This document shows, one piece after another, positions 52,976 through 62,964 of a stretch of 64,000 nt of DNA. Both the position numbers and the translations under genes were made by a program. Each line of letters starts with the position of its first letter. Positions within the stretch are counted from its first letter, which is position 1. The notes under the pieces were generated by a model. It made no database searches, had not been told where the DNA came from, and saw nothing but the letters and a program-made list of their open reading frames with translations. Origin of the DNA: Desulfobaculum bizertense DSM 18034 (lineage in GTDB: Bacteria > Desulfobacterota > Desulfovibrionia > Desulfovibrionales > Desulfovibrionaceae); the NCBI RefSeq assembly GCF_900167065.1, contig NZ_FUYA01000004.1:79020-143019 (forward strand), read 5' to 3'.

Positions 52976-53916
52976 TCTTTTATCCTATTCTTTCGCATTT
53001 TCTCTGGGTAGAGGAAGCGTGCCAACTGCTCAACGGCTTCGACCAGACGGGGACCAGGTCTGGAAAACAGCCGTTCATCCACGAACAGCACCCGACCGTC
53101 CTGTACCGCACGAAGCGTTCTGTATAACGATCTTTCCTCCAGAGGCTGCGGCCGCGTATTCATTGGTCCACGCTGCACGACGTACACCTCTGGATTCAGT
53201 CCTACGAGAGCTTCCTCTCCCATGCGAACAATTTTTCTTTCGGACTGGACACAGTTTCTGCCACCAGCCCGGTTAATCACATCGTTCACGATGCCCCCCT
53301 GCCCTGCACAAAGCAGATTGGGAGACCGAATTTCAAAAAACACAGATGGACGATGCGGCACAGTTCCCAGCTGGGATTTAACGGCACTCAAACGTCCATC
53401 CATTTCCGCCACCAAGCGGGAAGCTGCGGCCTCTTCTCCTGTCAGCACACCGATTTTCTGAATAGCGTCAAACAGCTCTTCAAAGGATGAGGGATGAAAC
53501 GCGGCAACGTGTATTCCCCGTTCTTCAAGCTGTCGAACCGTATCAGCGGCTGTTTTGCGACCGGCAAGCTGCAAAACAAGATCAGGAGCAAGACCTGTAA
53601 TCAGCTCCAGATTAGGACGCATGTGTGTCCCAATCCCAGGCTTGTTCAAAATACACGGTGGAAAGGTCTCATTACTTGTGCGTGCGATAATGCGCTGCGC
53701 AATTCCCATCGCATCAAGAATTTCATTAAAGCCCCCATACAGTGCAATAACTCTCTGCGCTGCATGCTCCACCCGAACTGTACGACCAAGCCCGTCTACG
53801 ATTTCCCGAGGCTCACCCTGCGCAACGCTTTGTGAGCTTGCTAGCCCCGGAAAAAAGAGCATCATTGCGAAAAGCCCGAGGCACAGCCTGAGCCTGAGGG
53901 ACCTTCCCCAGTGCAT
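52972..53916 (-). CDS. ABC transporter periplasmic binding protein (BtuF/FecB type)
   Basis: The protein is 314 residues from the ATG at 53916 (MHWGRSLRLRLCLGLFAMML, a signal peptide). The mature part begins with IVDGLGRTVRVEHAAQRVIAL, typical of cluster A substrate-binding proteins for corrinoids, hemes and siderophores, and has APDLVLQL and GLNPEVYVV. The frame is open to 54009; this start still overlaps the ATPase gene by 104 bp, which is unusually long. Corrinoid is the inferred cargo because of the riboswitch. Confidence 0.82.
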   Translation of the reverse strand: MHWGRSLRLRLCLGLFAMMLFFPGLASSQSVAQGEPREIVDGLGRTVRVEHAAQRVIALYGGFNEILDAMGIAQRIIARTSNETFPPCILNKPGIGTHMRPNLELITGLAPDLVLQLAGRKTAADTVRQLEERGIHVAAFHPSSFEELFDAIQKIGVLTGEEAAASRLVAEMDGRLSAVKSQLGTVPHRPSVFFEIRSPNLLCAGQGGIVNDVINRAGGRNCVQSERKIVRMGEEALVGLNPEVYVVQRGPMNTRPQPLEERSLYRTLRAVQDGRVLFVDERLFSRPGPRLVEAVEQLARFLYPEKMRKNRIKE

Positions 53917-54658
53917 GCGGCTGAACCCTGATGGGCGTTTCGTAAATTTCTGAAAGCCGTTCTTCTGTAAAGACATCTTCTGTTCTTCCATTTCCAACAA
54001 TTTCACCATGCTTCAAAAAAATCAGCTCATCACAGTAAAGCGCGGCAAGGTTCAGGTCATGGACAGTGACAAAAACCAGCCCGCCATCGTCAGCAATTTC
54101 CCGAAGCATGTCGAACATGTTCACCGTTCCGGCCATGTCCAAACTGGCAGAAGGCTCGTCCAAAAACATAATGTTTGTTTTCTGAGCAAGAGCACGCGCA
54201 AAAAGAACACGCTGCAATTCACCACCAGAAATGGCATCAACAGAACGGTCCCACAAATGGGCAATGCCAGCCCGCTCCATTGCCTGCCGCGCACCAATAA
54301 TGTCATCTTCGCTATAGTTGGCAAAAGAAGACAGATGCGGGTAGCGGCCCATCATTACAATGGTTGAGCAGCGTAACGGAAAGCTGGTCTGCACTTTCTG
54401 CGGAATAAAGGAGAGGACCTGTGCCCGCTGGCGGGCATCCATGCTCAAAAAATCGCGAGTTGTGCCGTCTTCATCCAAAAGCTGAACAGAGCCAGAGCGC
54501 ACGGGAAGGACACCGCCCATTGCACCCATTAGCGTCGTTTTTCCGCTTCCGTTTGGGCCAAGCAAACCCGTCATTCGACCGGGTTTGACACTCAGGCTCA
54601 CGTCCGACAAAACTCGCCGTCGGCCATAGCCAACGCTCAGATTCTGAACCTGAATCAT
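53813..54658 (-). CDS. ABC transporter ATPase (BtuD/FecE type)
   Basis: The protein is 281 residues from the ATG at 54658. Walker A GPNGSGKTTLMG, signature SGGELQRVLFARAL, Walker B IMFLDEPSASLD and H-loop VTVHDLNLAALY are present. It powers the adjacent permease. Its end runs 104 bp or more into the binding protein gene in another frame; the extra C-terminal residues (QAQAVPRAFRNDALFSG) look unconserved, which hints at a late stop. Confidence 0.9.
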   Translation of the reverse strand: MIQVQNLSVGYGRRRVLSDVSLSVKPGRMTGLLGPNGSGKTTLMGAMGGVLPVRSGSVQLLDEDGTTRDFLSMDARQRAQVLSFIPQKVQTSFPLRCSTIVMMGRYPHLSSFANYSEDDIIGARQAMERAGIAHLWDRSVDAISGGELQRVLFARALAQKTNIMFLDEPSASLDMAGTVNMFDMLREIADDGGLVFVTVHDLNLAALYCDELIFLKHGEIVGNGRTEDVFTEERLSEIYETPIRVQPHALGKVPQAQAVPRAFRNDALFSGASKLTKRCAG

Positions 54659-55734
54659 ATTTCCACCTCCCGGGTCCTTCGCCGCAAAAGCAGACAAAAA
54701 AACGGCCCGCCCATAAGTGCGGTAATCACACCAACAGGCAATTCCTGTCCATCAGACAGAATGGACCGGGCAAGGACATCTGACCACAGCAGAGAAATGC
54801 CGCCCAGCAAGACCGAGAACAACAGCAAGGGGCGATGCTCTCCGCCAAGACGCAGGCGAACCAGATGAGGAATAACAAGGCCAACAAAACCAATGACGCC
54901 AGAAACGCTTACAGCGGCTCCGGTCACAAGGCTTGCGGCGACAAGAAGAATCAGTCGAGTCCTTTCCGTGTCGACTCCGAGCATCCGGGCCTGAATATCT
55001 CCCATAGAGAGGACATCCATTTCCCGGGCGTAAGCAACCATAAAAACAGCACCGACGATGATGTATGGCAACGCGAACTGGACATGAGACCAGCTGCGTC
55101 CCTGAAAGCTTCCCATGACCCAAAAGACAATACTGGACATGGATTCTTCATCAAGACTCTTGAGAAGAGCGATCAGAGCCGAAAGGAAAGTCGCGACAAC
55201 AATACCGGCGAGGACAACAGTTTCTTTCCGAAGCTGCCCCCCAACACGGCCCAGATAAATAACTGCGGCAAGAGCAACAAGTGCTCCGAGCATCGCAGCA
55301 AGAGGCAAAAGCCCCATTCCCCAAAACGCCCCGACACCGGCAAGACCAGCGTAGATGGCAAGGGAGGCTCCAAAGGCAGCGCCTGTTGACACGCCAATGG
55401 TAAAAGGATCTGCAAGCAGGTTCTGCAAAATTCCCTGAAAGACCACACCGGCAGCGGCGAGAGATGCCCCAACCATCCAGGCGAGACACACTCGCGAAAG
55501 GCGAATATCCAGCACGACAAGCGAATGTGACGGTTCAATTTCAGGTCCTGCCACAGAGAATCCGAGGCCGTGCGCAAAGATACGCAGGACCTCGGAAACA
55601 GGAATATCAAGGGGGCCAAAAAGGCAGCCACCAACAAGAGAACACAGCGACAGGACAAGCAAAACAAGAAATGCTCCTGTTCGCCTGCGCTGAATAGCTC
55701 GCTCTTTTGCAAGAATGTGTTCTGTTGCAGTCAC
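54655..55734 (-). CDS. ABC transporter permease (BtuC/FecCD type)
   Basis: The 359-residue protein has about ten membrane helices. FecCD blocks include GASLAAAGVVFQGILQNLLA, DPFTIGVSTGAAFGASLAI, and SVSGVIGFVGLVIPHLVRL with the EAA-like cytoplasmic coupling loop. Forms the channel for the ATPase (4-bp overlap of starts and stops) and binding protein. It follows cbiK by 25 bp. Confidence 0.92.
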   Translation of the reverse strand: MTATEHILAKERAIQRRRTGAFLVLLVLSLCSLVGGCLFGPLDIPVSEVLRIFAHGLGFSVAGPEIEPSHSLVVLDIRLSRVCLAWMVGASLAAAGVVFQGILQNLLADPFTIGVSTGAAFGASLAIYAGLAGVGAFWGMGLLPLAAMLGALVALAAVIYLGRVGGQLRKETVVLAGIVVATFLSALIALLKSLDEESMSSIVFWVMGSFQGRSWSHVQFALPYIIVGAVFMVAYAREMDVLSMGDIQARMLGVDTERTRLILLVAASLVTGAAVSVSGVIGFVGLVIPHLVRLRLGGEHRPLLLFSVLLGGISLLWSDVLARSILSDGQELPVGVITALMGGPFFCLLLRRRTREVEI

Positions 55735-55759
55735 GCTAAAAAGCCCCCTCGTGTTTTTC

Positions 55760-56656
55760 CTAGTTCAAAGCAGCAACTGCGGCCTTGACGTGCTTTACCC
55801 ACAGAGCGGCAAAGGCGTCGTACTCAGCAGTGCCCTTAAGAATTGCATTGACTTTGATGCCGTTTGCTTCGAGCACGGACTTCCAGGAGTCGTCCTCTGC
55901 TCCAGCCATGTCGTTACGGGCGTGGTCGCCAGCAACGGACATCAGAGGCATAAGCCACACAGTCTTGGTGCCGCGCTTTTTCAGCTCAGACACAACGTAG
56001 TCGAGGGAAGGAGTTCCTTCGACAGTACCCACGATGATGTTTGCATCCTTCTGGGAGAGGTACCACTGAAGACCGGGATAGTAGATGTTCCCGGGGTGGT
56101 GAGTGCCGTGACCCATCAGCACAACAGCCTCATCTGCTTTGCGCTGCTTGGGAATGACAGTCTGAATTGCGTCCACAACAGCCTCAACGTCGTGAGGTGT
56201 TGCCATCATGGGCTGACCGATGACTATGGAGTTGAAACCACCGTGACCACCGCGGAAACGGTTCACAACATCAAGCACCTTCAGGTGGAACTCTTCACCG
56301 GGAATGGTGTGCAGGGACTGTACAGCGATGTCTGTAAAGCCCTCATCCAGCATGCCTGCAAGAGCGCTGGGGACAGAAGAGGTGTGCTGACCCTGCTTGT
56401 CCAGCTTGTGGCGAATGATGTTGGAGGTAAATGCCCAACGAACTGGGATGCCCGGGCAGGCTTTTTTGACCTGCTTTTCCATATTGTCAAAAGATTTCTG
56501 TGCTTCTTTGATGCTGGTGCCAAATGCAACCAGAAGAATCCCCTTCTTCTGGGCGTTAGTCTCTCCATGACCAGCGAAAGCAAGGGAGAAAGAACACAGG
56601 ACAATAAACAAGCTCAGCGCAACAAAACGTGCGCTACGACGGGGAGAAAATCGCAT
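55760..56656 (-). CDS. cbiK: Sirohydrochlorin cobaltochelatase CbiK, exported form
   Basis: The protein is 298 residues from the ATG at 56656, with a signal peptide (RRSARFVALSLFIVLCSFSL, cleavage near AFA-G). The CbiK core has GILLVAFGTS, VLMGHGTHHPGN (catalytic His), VGTVEGTPSL (Glu) and VAGDHARNDMAG (His). A periplasmic CbiK is known from Desulfovibrio vulgaris, where it inserts cobalt or iron and can hold heme. Here it is first in an operon with an ABC importer and cobI, under a cobalamin riboswitch. Confidence 0.92.
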   Translation of the reverse strand: MRFSPRRSARFVALSLFIVLCSFSLAFAGHGETNAQKKGILLVAFGTSIKEAQKSFDNMEKQVKKACPGIPVRWAFTSNIIRHKLDKQGQHTSSVPSALAGMLDEGFTDIAVQSLHTIPGEEFHLKVLDVVNRFRGGHGGFNSIVIGQPMMATPHDVEAVVDAIQTVIPKQRKADEAVVLMGHGTHHPGNIYYPGLQWYLSQKDANIIVGTVEGTPSLDYVVSELKKRGTKTVWLMPLMSVAGDHARNDMAGAEDDSWKSVLEANGIKVNAILKGTAEYDAFAALWVKHVKAAVAALN

Positions 56657-56804
56657 AAGAGAAGACTCCGACAATTGCAGACGGGCGATCTGCGTGAAAT
56701 AAGGAGTGCCTGAAAAGCTGAGCTTTTCAGTGTGCGTTCTCTGGCAACCCTGAACATCAGAGTATCCCAGAGAGGACAAAGGCCCTCGTTGTCCTTTCTG
56801 GCGA

Positions 56805-56998
56805 ACACACGCTCGTGGGTAGGTCTTCTGGCTTCTTCCAAATGGTTCATCCTTCCCGCCAGCCTGCGCATTGCACGCATTCAGCAGTGGTTTTTTGAAC
56901 CTTCACTGTGCCCATTTCATTATTTACATAGGCGAGGAAGTTACAGCGGCGAGTCCGCCCCGGTTTTTCACCGGGTTCCCTATTATCGTTCTGGCAAG
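56805..56998 (-). promoter_or_regulatory. Cobalamin riboswitch
   Basis: On the minus strand the blocks run AATAGGGAACCCGGTGAAAA, CCGGGGCGGACTCGCCGCTG, then the B12 box GAAGAAGCCAGAAGACCTAC. Downstream (56710-56731) a CTGAAAAGCT/AGCTTTTCAG hairpin with no T-run lies before cbiK, perhaps part of the expression platform; ribosome-site control is more likely than termination. Confidence 0.93.
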
Positions 56999-57333
56999 AG
57001 AACGACCCACAGAGGATGGCGAATATACGCGGATTTTCAGCGATTGTCATTTTAAAAAAACCGACAAAACCATTTTTTTTCATAGATACCAGGCACAAAT
57101 TCCGCCCTCTTCATTTTGCCTGCTTTTTTGCTAAAATCATGTTCTCACAAAAGCTTTTTCTGCATAGAAAATTTACAGCCGAGATTTTTTCCGGTAAAAA
57201 AGCTCCCCTACGCATTGGAAGTGGTACCACAAGGAACCGGGGAACCGCTGTCGCTGCTTGACTTCGACGGGAACTTGATTACCTTTGTGCTCTTTATCCT
57301 GCTATTTTAATTCCGTGGAGGACATATATATCC
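56999..57333 (+). other. Leader region of ileS
   Basis: About 330 bp between the start of the cobalamin riboswitch transcript and ileS. It should hold both promoters. A perfect 10-bp palindrome GTGGTACCAC lies at 57219-57228 and a strong RBS GTGGAGGA precedes ileS. No intrinsic terminator or T-box core is evident. Confidence 0.5.
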
Positions 57334-60150
57334 ATGAGTAACTACAAAAAAACCTTGCACCTGCCTCGGACTAAGTTTCCGATGAAGGCAAACCTCACGC
57401 AAAATGAGCCAAAAATCCTAAAGTTCTGGCAGGACAACGATATTTATAGCGACATGGTGAAAGCTAATGAAGGCCATGACCGCTACACCCTGCACGATGG
57501 GCCTCCCTACGCGAATGCTCACATTCACCTGGGAACGGCTATGAACAAGGTGCTCAAGGATATTGTCGTCAAAAGCAAAAACATGAAGGGTCTCAAAGCC
57601 GAATACGTTCCCGGCTGGGACTGCCACGGTCTTCCGATTGAATACAAAGTCGGCCAGGAGCTGAAAGAAAAGGGTAAAACCGATCTTCCTCCGCTGACTA
57701 TCCGTAAAATCTGCCGTGATTATGCTGCCAAATGGCAGAAGATCCAGAGCAAGGAATTTGAACGCCTTGGTGTTCTTGGCACGTGGGATAATCCCTACCT
57801 GACCATGAAGCCCGAATATGAAGCTGCCACAACTCGTGAGCTTGGTAACTTCATGGGTGAAGGTTCTGTTGTGCGTAATAAAAAGCCCATCTACTGGTGC
57901 AACAGCTGCAAAACTGCGCTGGCAGAAGCAGAAGTTGAATACGCTCCGCACACCTCCCCCTCCATCTTTGTTCGCTTTGCTCTTCGTGACGAAAAGGTCA
58001 CCAAATTTTTGCCGGTCGATCCTGCCAAGACCTATGTCTGCATCTGGACCACCACACCGTGGACCCTGCCGTCAAACATGGCAATCGCCCTGCACAAGGA
58101 CTACGACTACGCCTGTGTTAAGGTAAATGACGAGTTCTACATTCTCGCAGACAAGCTTCTGGAAGACTGTGCAGCCAAATTTGGCTGGGAAAGCTATGAA
58201 AAGCTGGCTGTTGTCAAAGGCTCTGAGTTTGAAGGCCTCAAGGCAACCCATTGCTTCTATGACCGCGATTCCCTCATGGTTCTGGCTGACTACGTCACTC
58301 TGGAAAGTGGTACAGGCTGCGTTCACACAGCTCCCGGCCACGGTCCCGATGACTACATGACCGGTTACCGCTATGGTCTCGAAATTTACTCCCCGCTCAA
58401 CGACGAAGGCCGTTTCCTGCCTACCGTTGAGTTCTTTGGTGGCCTGACCGTTGACGACGCCAACCCCAAGGTTATCGAAAAGCTGGAAGAAGTTGGCAAT
58501 CTCCTTGCTCAGCAGAAGATTTCCCACTCCTACCCGCACTGCTGGCGCTGCAAAAAGCCTGTCATCTATCGTGCAACCACCCAGTGGTTCATCTCGATGG
58601 AAAACAACGCCCTGCGCAAGAAATCCCTGAAAGCTATCGACGAAGATGTTCAGTGGATTCCTGCATGGGGTCGCGGCCGCATCCACAACATGGTGGAAAT
58701 GCGTCCTGACTGGTGCATCTCCCGCCAGCGTACCTGGGGCGTGCCGATCACCGCTCTTCTGTGCGAAGACTGCGGCGAAGCATGGTTCAGCAAAGAATGG
58801 GTTCTTGGTCTGGCCGAAAAGATGGCTCAGCACCCCACTGGCTGTGACTACTGGTTCGAAGCTCCTCTTGAAGAGATTGTTCCTTCTGATCTCAAGTGCC
58901 CCCACTGCGGTGGTCAGCACTGGAAGAAAGAGAACAACATTCTCGACGTGTGGTTCGACTCCGGTACAAGCTTTAGCGCCGTTGTTGAGCAGCGTGACGA
59001 AACTGTGTTCCCGGCTGATCTGTACCTCGAAGGTTCTGACCAGCACCGCGGATGGTTCCACAGCTCCCTGCTCGCTTCCATGGGTACCCGTGGAAAGGCT
59101 CCGTACAAGTCCGTTCTGACTCACGGCTATGTTGTTGATGGCGAAGGCAAAAAAATGTCCAAGTCCGTTGGCAACGTTGTTGCTCCTCAGGAAATCATCG
59201 ACAAGTACGGTGCAGACATCCTGCGCATGTGGGTTTCTTCCGAGAACTACCAGGCAGACGTCCGTGTTTCCGACGACATTCTGAAGCGCCTTGTTGACGC
59301 ATACCGCCGTATTCGTAACACCATCCGCTTCATTCTCGGCAACATCAACGATTTCGACCCTGCACAGCATGCTGTGAAGGCTGCCGACATGCTGCCCGTT
59401 GACCGCTACGCCATGACGCTTATTAACGACATGCACGAGCAGATCAGCAAAGCATACGACGACTTTGAATTCCATCGTGTCTACCACACCGTGCACAACA
59501 TGTGCATCACAGAGCTGTCCGCTTTCTATCTCGACATTCTAAAGGACCGCCTCTACGTGTCTGCTGCCAACAGCCATGAGCGCCGTTCCGCACAGACTGC
59601 CCTGTGGCAGATCATGCTTCAGTTCCTGAGTGACATCGCTCCGGTTGTCTCCTTCACCGCAGAAGAGACCTTCTCTCACCTGCCCGAAGCTGTCCGCCCC
59701 GATGTTCCCACTGTCTTTGCCATGCGCTTTGCCATGGACAAAGATTACCTCATGGACGAAGAAGAAAAGAACACGTGGGATACCATCACTGCTATCCGTT
59801 CTGAAATTCAGAAAGCCATTGAGCCTCAGCGTAAGGACGGTGTCGTTGGTCACAGCCTCGACACAGCCATCACTGTTTACGCTAACGAGGAACTCATCGA
59901 CATCCTCAACACCACGGATCTCGACCTGCGCGAACTGTGCATCGTGTCTCAGATTCATGTGGCAAAGCTTGCCGAGGCTCCCGAAGATGCGTACACCAGT
60001 ACCGAGGTTGAAGGCCTTCGAATTAGTGTTGCACAGGCCAAAGGCGAAAAATGCCAGCGTTGCTGGGTGTACTGCGAAGAGCTGGGCACCGATGCAGAAC
60101 ATCCTGATCTCTGCCCCCGCTGCGCAGCCGTGATGAAGACCGAAGCATAA
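57334..60150 (+). CDS. ileS: Isoleucyl-tRNA synthetase
   Basis: The 938-residue class I synthetase has the HIGH motif as HIHLG (63-67), the editing CP1 domain with [25 protein letters not shown] at about 604-608 ([10 protein letters not shown]) and a C-terminal zinc knuckle CQRCW...CPRC. Length and zinc site fit the bacterial type that is sensitive to mupirocin in general. First of a seven-gene plus-strand run, though a terminator separates it from lspA. Confidence 0.97.
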   Translation: MSNYKKTLHLPRTKFPMKANLTQNEPKILKFWQDNDIYSDMVKANEGHDRYTLHDGPPYANAHIHLGTAMNKVLKDIVVKSKNMKGLKAEYVPGWDCHGLPIEYKVGQELKEKGKTDLPPLTIRKICRDYAAKWQKIQSKEFERLGVLGTWDNPYLTMKPEYEAATTRELGNFMGEGSVVRNKKPIYWCNSCKTALAEAEVEYAPHTSPSIFVRFALRDEKVTKFLPVDPAKTYVCIWTTTPWTLPSNMAIALHKDYDYACVKVNDEFYILADKLLEDCAAKFGWESYEKLAVVKGSEFEGLKATHCFYDRDSLMVLADYVTLESGTGCVHTAPGHGPDDYMTGYRYGLEIYSPLNDEGRFLPTVEFFGGLTVDDANPKVIEKLEEVGNLLAQQKISHSYPHCWRCKKPVIYRATTQWFISMENNALRKKSLKAIDEDVQWIPAWGRGRIHNMVEMRPDWCISRQRTWGVPITALLCEDCGEAWFSKEWVLGLAEKMAQHPTGCDYWFEAPLEEIVPSDLKCPHCGGQHWKKENNILDVWFDSGTSFSAVVEQRDETVFPADLYLEGSDQHRGWFHSSLLASMGTRGKAPYKSVLTHGYVVDGEGKKMSKSVGNVVAPQEIIDKYGADILRMWVSSENYQADVRVSDDILKRLVDAYRRIRNTIRFILGNINDFDPAQHAVKAADMLPVDRYAMTLINDMHEQISKAYDDFEFHRVYHTVHNMCITELSAFYLDILKDRLYVSAANSHERRSAQTALWQIMLQFLSDIAPVVSFTAEETFSHLPEAVRPDVPTVFAMRFAMDKDYLMDEEEKNTWDTITAIRSEIQKAIEPQRKDGVVGHSLDTAITVYANEELIDILNTTDLDLRELCIVSQIHVAKLAEAPEDAYTSTEVEGLRISVAQAKGEKCQRCWVYCEELGTDAEHPDLCPRCAAVMKTEA

Positions 60151-60188
60151 TACTTCGCCCAACACCACGACTTACAGAATATGCCATT

Positions 60189-60230
60189 AAGGCCCAGGTG
60201 CGGCGAAACGTCCGCCCTGGGCCTTTTTTA
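60189..60230 (+). terminator. Terminator or attenuator after ileS
   Basis: Stem AGGCCCAGG.../...CCTGGGCCT with inner GCGG/CCGC-like pairs and a seven-T run. lspA starts 18 bp later, so read-through or a separate promoter must serve lspA. Confidence 0.88.
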
Positions 60231-60247
60231 CAGGAGCCAATCACGTA

Positions 60248-60733
60248 ATGCGATTCCGCTATGTTGCAGCCAGCCTTCTCGCCCTTGTCGTGCTTTTTGC
60301 CGACCAGGTGAGTAAACTCTGGATTATCGACAATATCCCGGTATGGGGAGGATTTGAGGTCATCCCCGGATTCTTCAATATCGTCCACGTTCTCAACAAA
60401 GGCGCAGCCTTTGGTTTTCTGAACGACAACTCCATTACTTGGCAAACAACATTCTTTGTTTGCACGGCACTTGTCGCCATTGGCGTAATTTTTTATCTTC
60501 TGAAAGACACATGCACGGACCGCTGGTCTGTTGGTGCCCTTGGCTGCATCCTTGGTGGTGCGCTTGGCAACCTCACTGACCGCATCCGGTATGGCTTTGT
60601 GGTCGATTTCCTCGACGTATATTATAAGGACTGGCACTGGCCCGCGTTCAATATTGCAGATATTGCCATCTGCGCAGGCGTTGGCCTCCTCCTGTTCTTC
60701 TGGGTTATCTTCCCCAAAAGCCATCAGCACTAA
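60248..60733 (+). CDS. lspA: Prolipoprotein signal peptidase
   Basis: The 161-residue enzyme has four membrane helices and cleaves lipoprotein signal peptides. Family blocks are ADQVSKLWI, VHVLNKGAAFGFL, GGALGNLTDRI, FVVDFLDVY and FNIADIAI; the catalytic aspartates are Asp120 and Asp138. It fits the many lipoproteins expected, including the CpoB-like one two genes on. Confidence 0.95.
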   Translation: MRFRYVAASLLALVVLFADQVSKLWIIDNIPVWGGFEVIPGFFNIVHVLNKGAAFGFLNDNSITWQTTFFVCTALVAIGVIFYLLKDTCTDRWSVGALGCILGGALGNLTDRIRYGFVVDFLDVYYKDWHWPAFNIADIAICAGVGLLLFFWVIFPKSHQH

Positions 60734-60758
60734 TCACCACCAAACGGAGCCGACGCAC

Positions 60759-60989
60759 ATGCTTGTTGATCTTTCTTCCTTTTCACCAGCACTTCTTGCT
60801 ACCATTGGCGCCATTGTACTCATCGCTGTTCTTCTTAGCTTCTGGGCCATCTGGCATGCCTTTTGGCGGCAGTTTCCTTCACAGCAGGAAAAAATGATCT
60901 GGCTCGCTGTGGCTGTTTTTATTCCCTTTATCGGTGGGATTATTTATCTTCTTTTTGGTAAAAACCGAGGACGGAGACTCGAATCATGA
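60759..60989 (+). CDS. PLDc_N-type small membrane protein
   Basis: The protein is 76 residues from the ATG at 60759 (RBS CGGAGC). Two membrane helices: SPALLATIGAIVLIAVLLSF and WLAVAVFIPFIGGIIYLLFG, the second with the P-x2-G-x-I-x-Y-L-x-F-G pattern of phospholipase D N-terminal (PLDc_N) modules. No catalytic domain follows. Its stop overlaps the next start (ATGA). Confidence 0.75.
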   Translation: MLVDLSSFSPALLATIGAIVLIAVLLSFWAIWHAFWRQFPSQQEKMIWLAVAVFIPFIGGIIYLLFGKNRGRRLES

Positions 60990-61909
60990 AACATATTCTC
61001 CCCTGTGGACTACTCTGCATTTTGACTCTGACTGCCTGTGTAAACCCTGATGATATTCGAACTCTCGATAACCGGGTTTATCAGCAGAAACTGCGCATCG
61101 ACAAAGTCGAGCAGAACATGAACTCTGTTTCGAGCACCAACTCGGAGCAGGCAGACTCCTGGTCACAGATGCAGTCCATGCGCCGTGATCTTGCCACTCT
61201 CCAGGGAGAAGTCGAGAGTCTGCGGAATACCGTCGAAAAGCAGCAGGCCCTGATTCAGGCAAACCAGGCAACTGCTGGCGACGTCGCCGACATCAAAACT
61301 GGCTGGCATCGTATGAATTCCCAGCTGGCTCTTGATATTGATCTGGACCAGATCAAGAAAAAACGTCTTGCACGTGAAGCAACACAGCGCCCCGCTTCAT
61401 CGCTGACGCCTCAGGCTCTGCCCACGCAGCGAGTGAACTCCGAACCCAACCCGGACACACCGGCCAAGCTGGACACTCCCACAGCTAAAGCTTCTGCAGC
61501 TCCCGCACCTACTCCGGTGCCAGACGTCAAAAAAGCATCCGACCCGGCAAAGGCGCTGTACGATTCAGCCCGCAGCTCCTTTGAAGCAAGAAAATACGCT
61601 CAGGGCCAGCGCCAGTGGGAAGAGTTCGTCGAGAACTTCCCCAAGCACAAGCTCGTCCCCAATGCTCTTTTCTGGCAGGGTGAATGCTATTATCAGGAAA
61701 AGGATTATGCCCGCGCCGTTTTGAAATATCAGGACGTCTTGGACAAGTACAAAAAGAGCAGCAAATATCACACTGCCCTTTTTAAACAGGGACTTTCTTT
61801 CATGCGCCTTGGTAGGGTCAAGGCTGGACGCCTGCTTTTGCAGGATGTCGTGAACAAGTTCCCGAAAACACCTGAAGCAAAACGCGCACAGGCAATCCTC
61901 AAAAAGTAA
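60986..61909 (+). CDS. CpoB/YbgF-like TPR lipoprotein
   Basis: The 307-residue protein has a signal peptide with lipobox LTAC (residues 15-18), a coiled coil (about 25-95, RLDKVEQ-like heptads and LATLQGEVESLRNTVEKQQ), a Pro/Ala-rich linker (125-185) and C-terminal TPR repeats (KALYDSARSSFEARKYAQGQ, NALFWQGECYYQEKDYARAV). This is the layout of the Tol-Pal-associated CpoB/YbgF, here as a lipoprotein. No tol or pal gene is in the window. Confidence 0.82.
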   Translation: MKHILPCGLLCILTLTACVNPDDIRTLDNRVYQQKLRIDKVEQNMNSVSSTNSEQADSWSQMQSMRRDLATLQGEVESLRNTVEKQQALIQANQATAGDVADIKTGWHRMNSQLALDIDLDQIKKKRLAREATQRPASSLTPQALPTQRVNSEPNPDTPAKLDTPTAKASAAPAPTPVPDVKKASDPAKALYDSARSSFEARKYAQGQRQWEEFVENFPKHKLVPNALFWQGECYYQEKDYARAVLKYQDVLDKYKKSSKYHTALFKQGLSFMRLGRVKAGRLLLQDVVNKFPKTPEAKRAQAILKK

Positions 61910-61957
61910 CCTTCTTCTCTGAAACTTTCGCATTTCAGACAAAATTATGGATTCGCA

Positions 61958-62398
61958 ATGCAAGACGTCGTAAAAGCGTACAGAAAAATTGTTCACCTCT
62001 CTTTCCCCCCGGAAAGCTCTGGTAAACCTATTGTCTGTAACCTGACCAAGCTGTTTGACCTGACCTTCAACATTTTGCAGGCCAGCATCTCTTCCCGTCA
62101 GGAAGGCTCACTTATTCTGGAGCTGACCGGTAGCGAAGAGAATTATCACAAGGGTGTCGATTACCTCAAAGAGCACGACATTTCCGTGCAGGCCATCGCA
62201 CAGAAAATTTCCCGCGATGACGACCTCTGCATCGACTGTGGTGTGTGCACGGCTCTGTGCCCCACCCATGCACTCTACATGGATCGTGAAAAGCGTACCT
62301 GTCTTTTTGATTCCGAAAAATGTACCGCCTGTGGCAAATGTACCCGCGTCTGTCCGGTCAATGCCATGAATATCCAGATTTCTGAAAGCGATATGTAA
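61958..62398 (+). CDS. NIL domain ferredoxin
   Basis: The 146-residue protein has an N-terminal NIL domain (about 8-80), often found in methionine-related proteins, followed by two 4Fe-4S clusters: CIDCGVCTALCPTHAL and CTACGKCTRVCPVNAM. Ferredoxins of this type are common in sulfate reducers and methanogens and are linked with homocysteine or sulfur chemistry; the exact partner is unknown. Confidence 0.88.
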   Translation: MQDVVKAYRKIVHLSFPPESSGKPIVCNLTKLFDLTFNILQASISSRQEGSLILELTGSEENYHKGVDYLKEHDISVQAIAQKISRDDDLCIDCGVCTALCPTHALYMDREKRTCLFDSEKCTACGKCTRVCPVNAMNIQISESDM

Positions 62399-62422
62399 CC
62401 ACTCTACCAAGGAGGCCGAGCC

Positions 62423-62938
62423 ATGGAGCACAGTGAATTTTCTCGCGTCGAAACCCGCATCCGAGGCTATGCCCGTCATATTGACTCGGCCTCCAGTCTT
62501 CCCATGCAGCACGATCAGGTCGGGCATGACACCCCAGACCTGAGTTCTGCAAACCTTCAGGAGGCACTCGTCGAGTATCTCCAGATGATTAACGCCAAGC
62601 TCGACGCCCTGCTCGGACTCATCGGACAGGAACACCTCGAAAACGAATTCGAAACCTCTATCGAAATTGTCGAGCTTTCTGGCTCCGGCCTCTCCTTTGT
62701 CTGCCCAGATAAAGAATTCAACCCCGGTGATATTTTGGAATTCGCCCTCATGATCGGGCAGTTCCCGCTTCACGTTGCTGCGGCTGTTGGCGTCGTTTCA
62801 GAACGCCGTATTCGCGACACTCAGACTGTGTGTGATGTCGACTTTACCAAAGTTCGGCAGAATGACAGAGAAGCTATTGTCCGCTTTGTCTTCAAGGAAG
62901 AACGAGAACGCATCCGACAGCAGAAGTGGACAGACTAA
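62423..62938 (+). CDS. PilZ-like domain protein
   Basis: The 171-residue protein has an N-terminal SRVETRIRGYARHI stretch and a beta-rich C-terminal half with SIEIVELSGSGLSFVCPD and FNPGDILEFALMIG. This resembles PilZ domains that bind cyclic di-GMP, though the RxxxR and D/NxSxxG motifs are imperfect, so binding is uncertain. It lies directly before cheZ, suggesting a role in motility control. RBS AAGGAGG. Confidence 0.6.
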   Translation: MEHSEFSRVETRIRGYARHIDSASSLPMQHDQVGHDTPDLSSANLQEALVEYLQMINAKLDALLGLIGQEHLENEFETSIEIVELSGSGLSFVCPDKEFNPGDILEFALMIGQFPLHVAAAVGVVSERRIRDTQTVCDVDFTKVRQNDREAIVRFVFKEERERIRQQKWTD

Positions 62939-62964
62939 GCCCACACCAGAAGAGGAATCCCCCA

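Noticed and set aside
57210..57240. GTGGTACCAC resembling a T-box core before ileS
   Set aside because: It lacks a specifier stem, the full T-box consensus and a terminator/antiterminator pair; a palindrome only.
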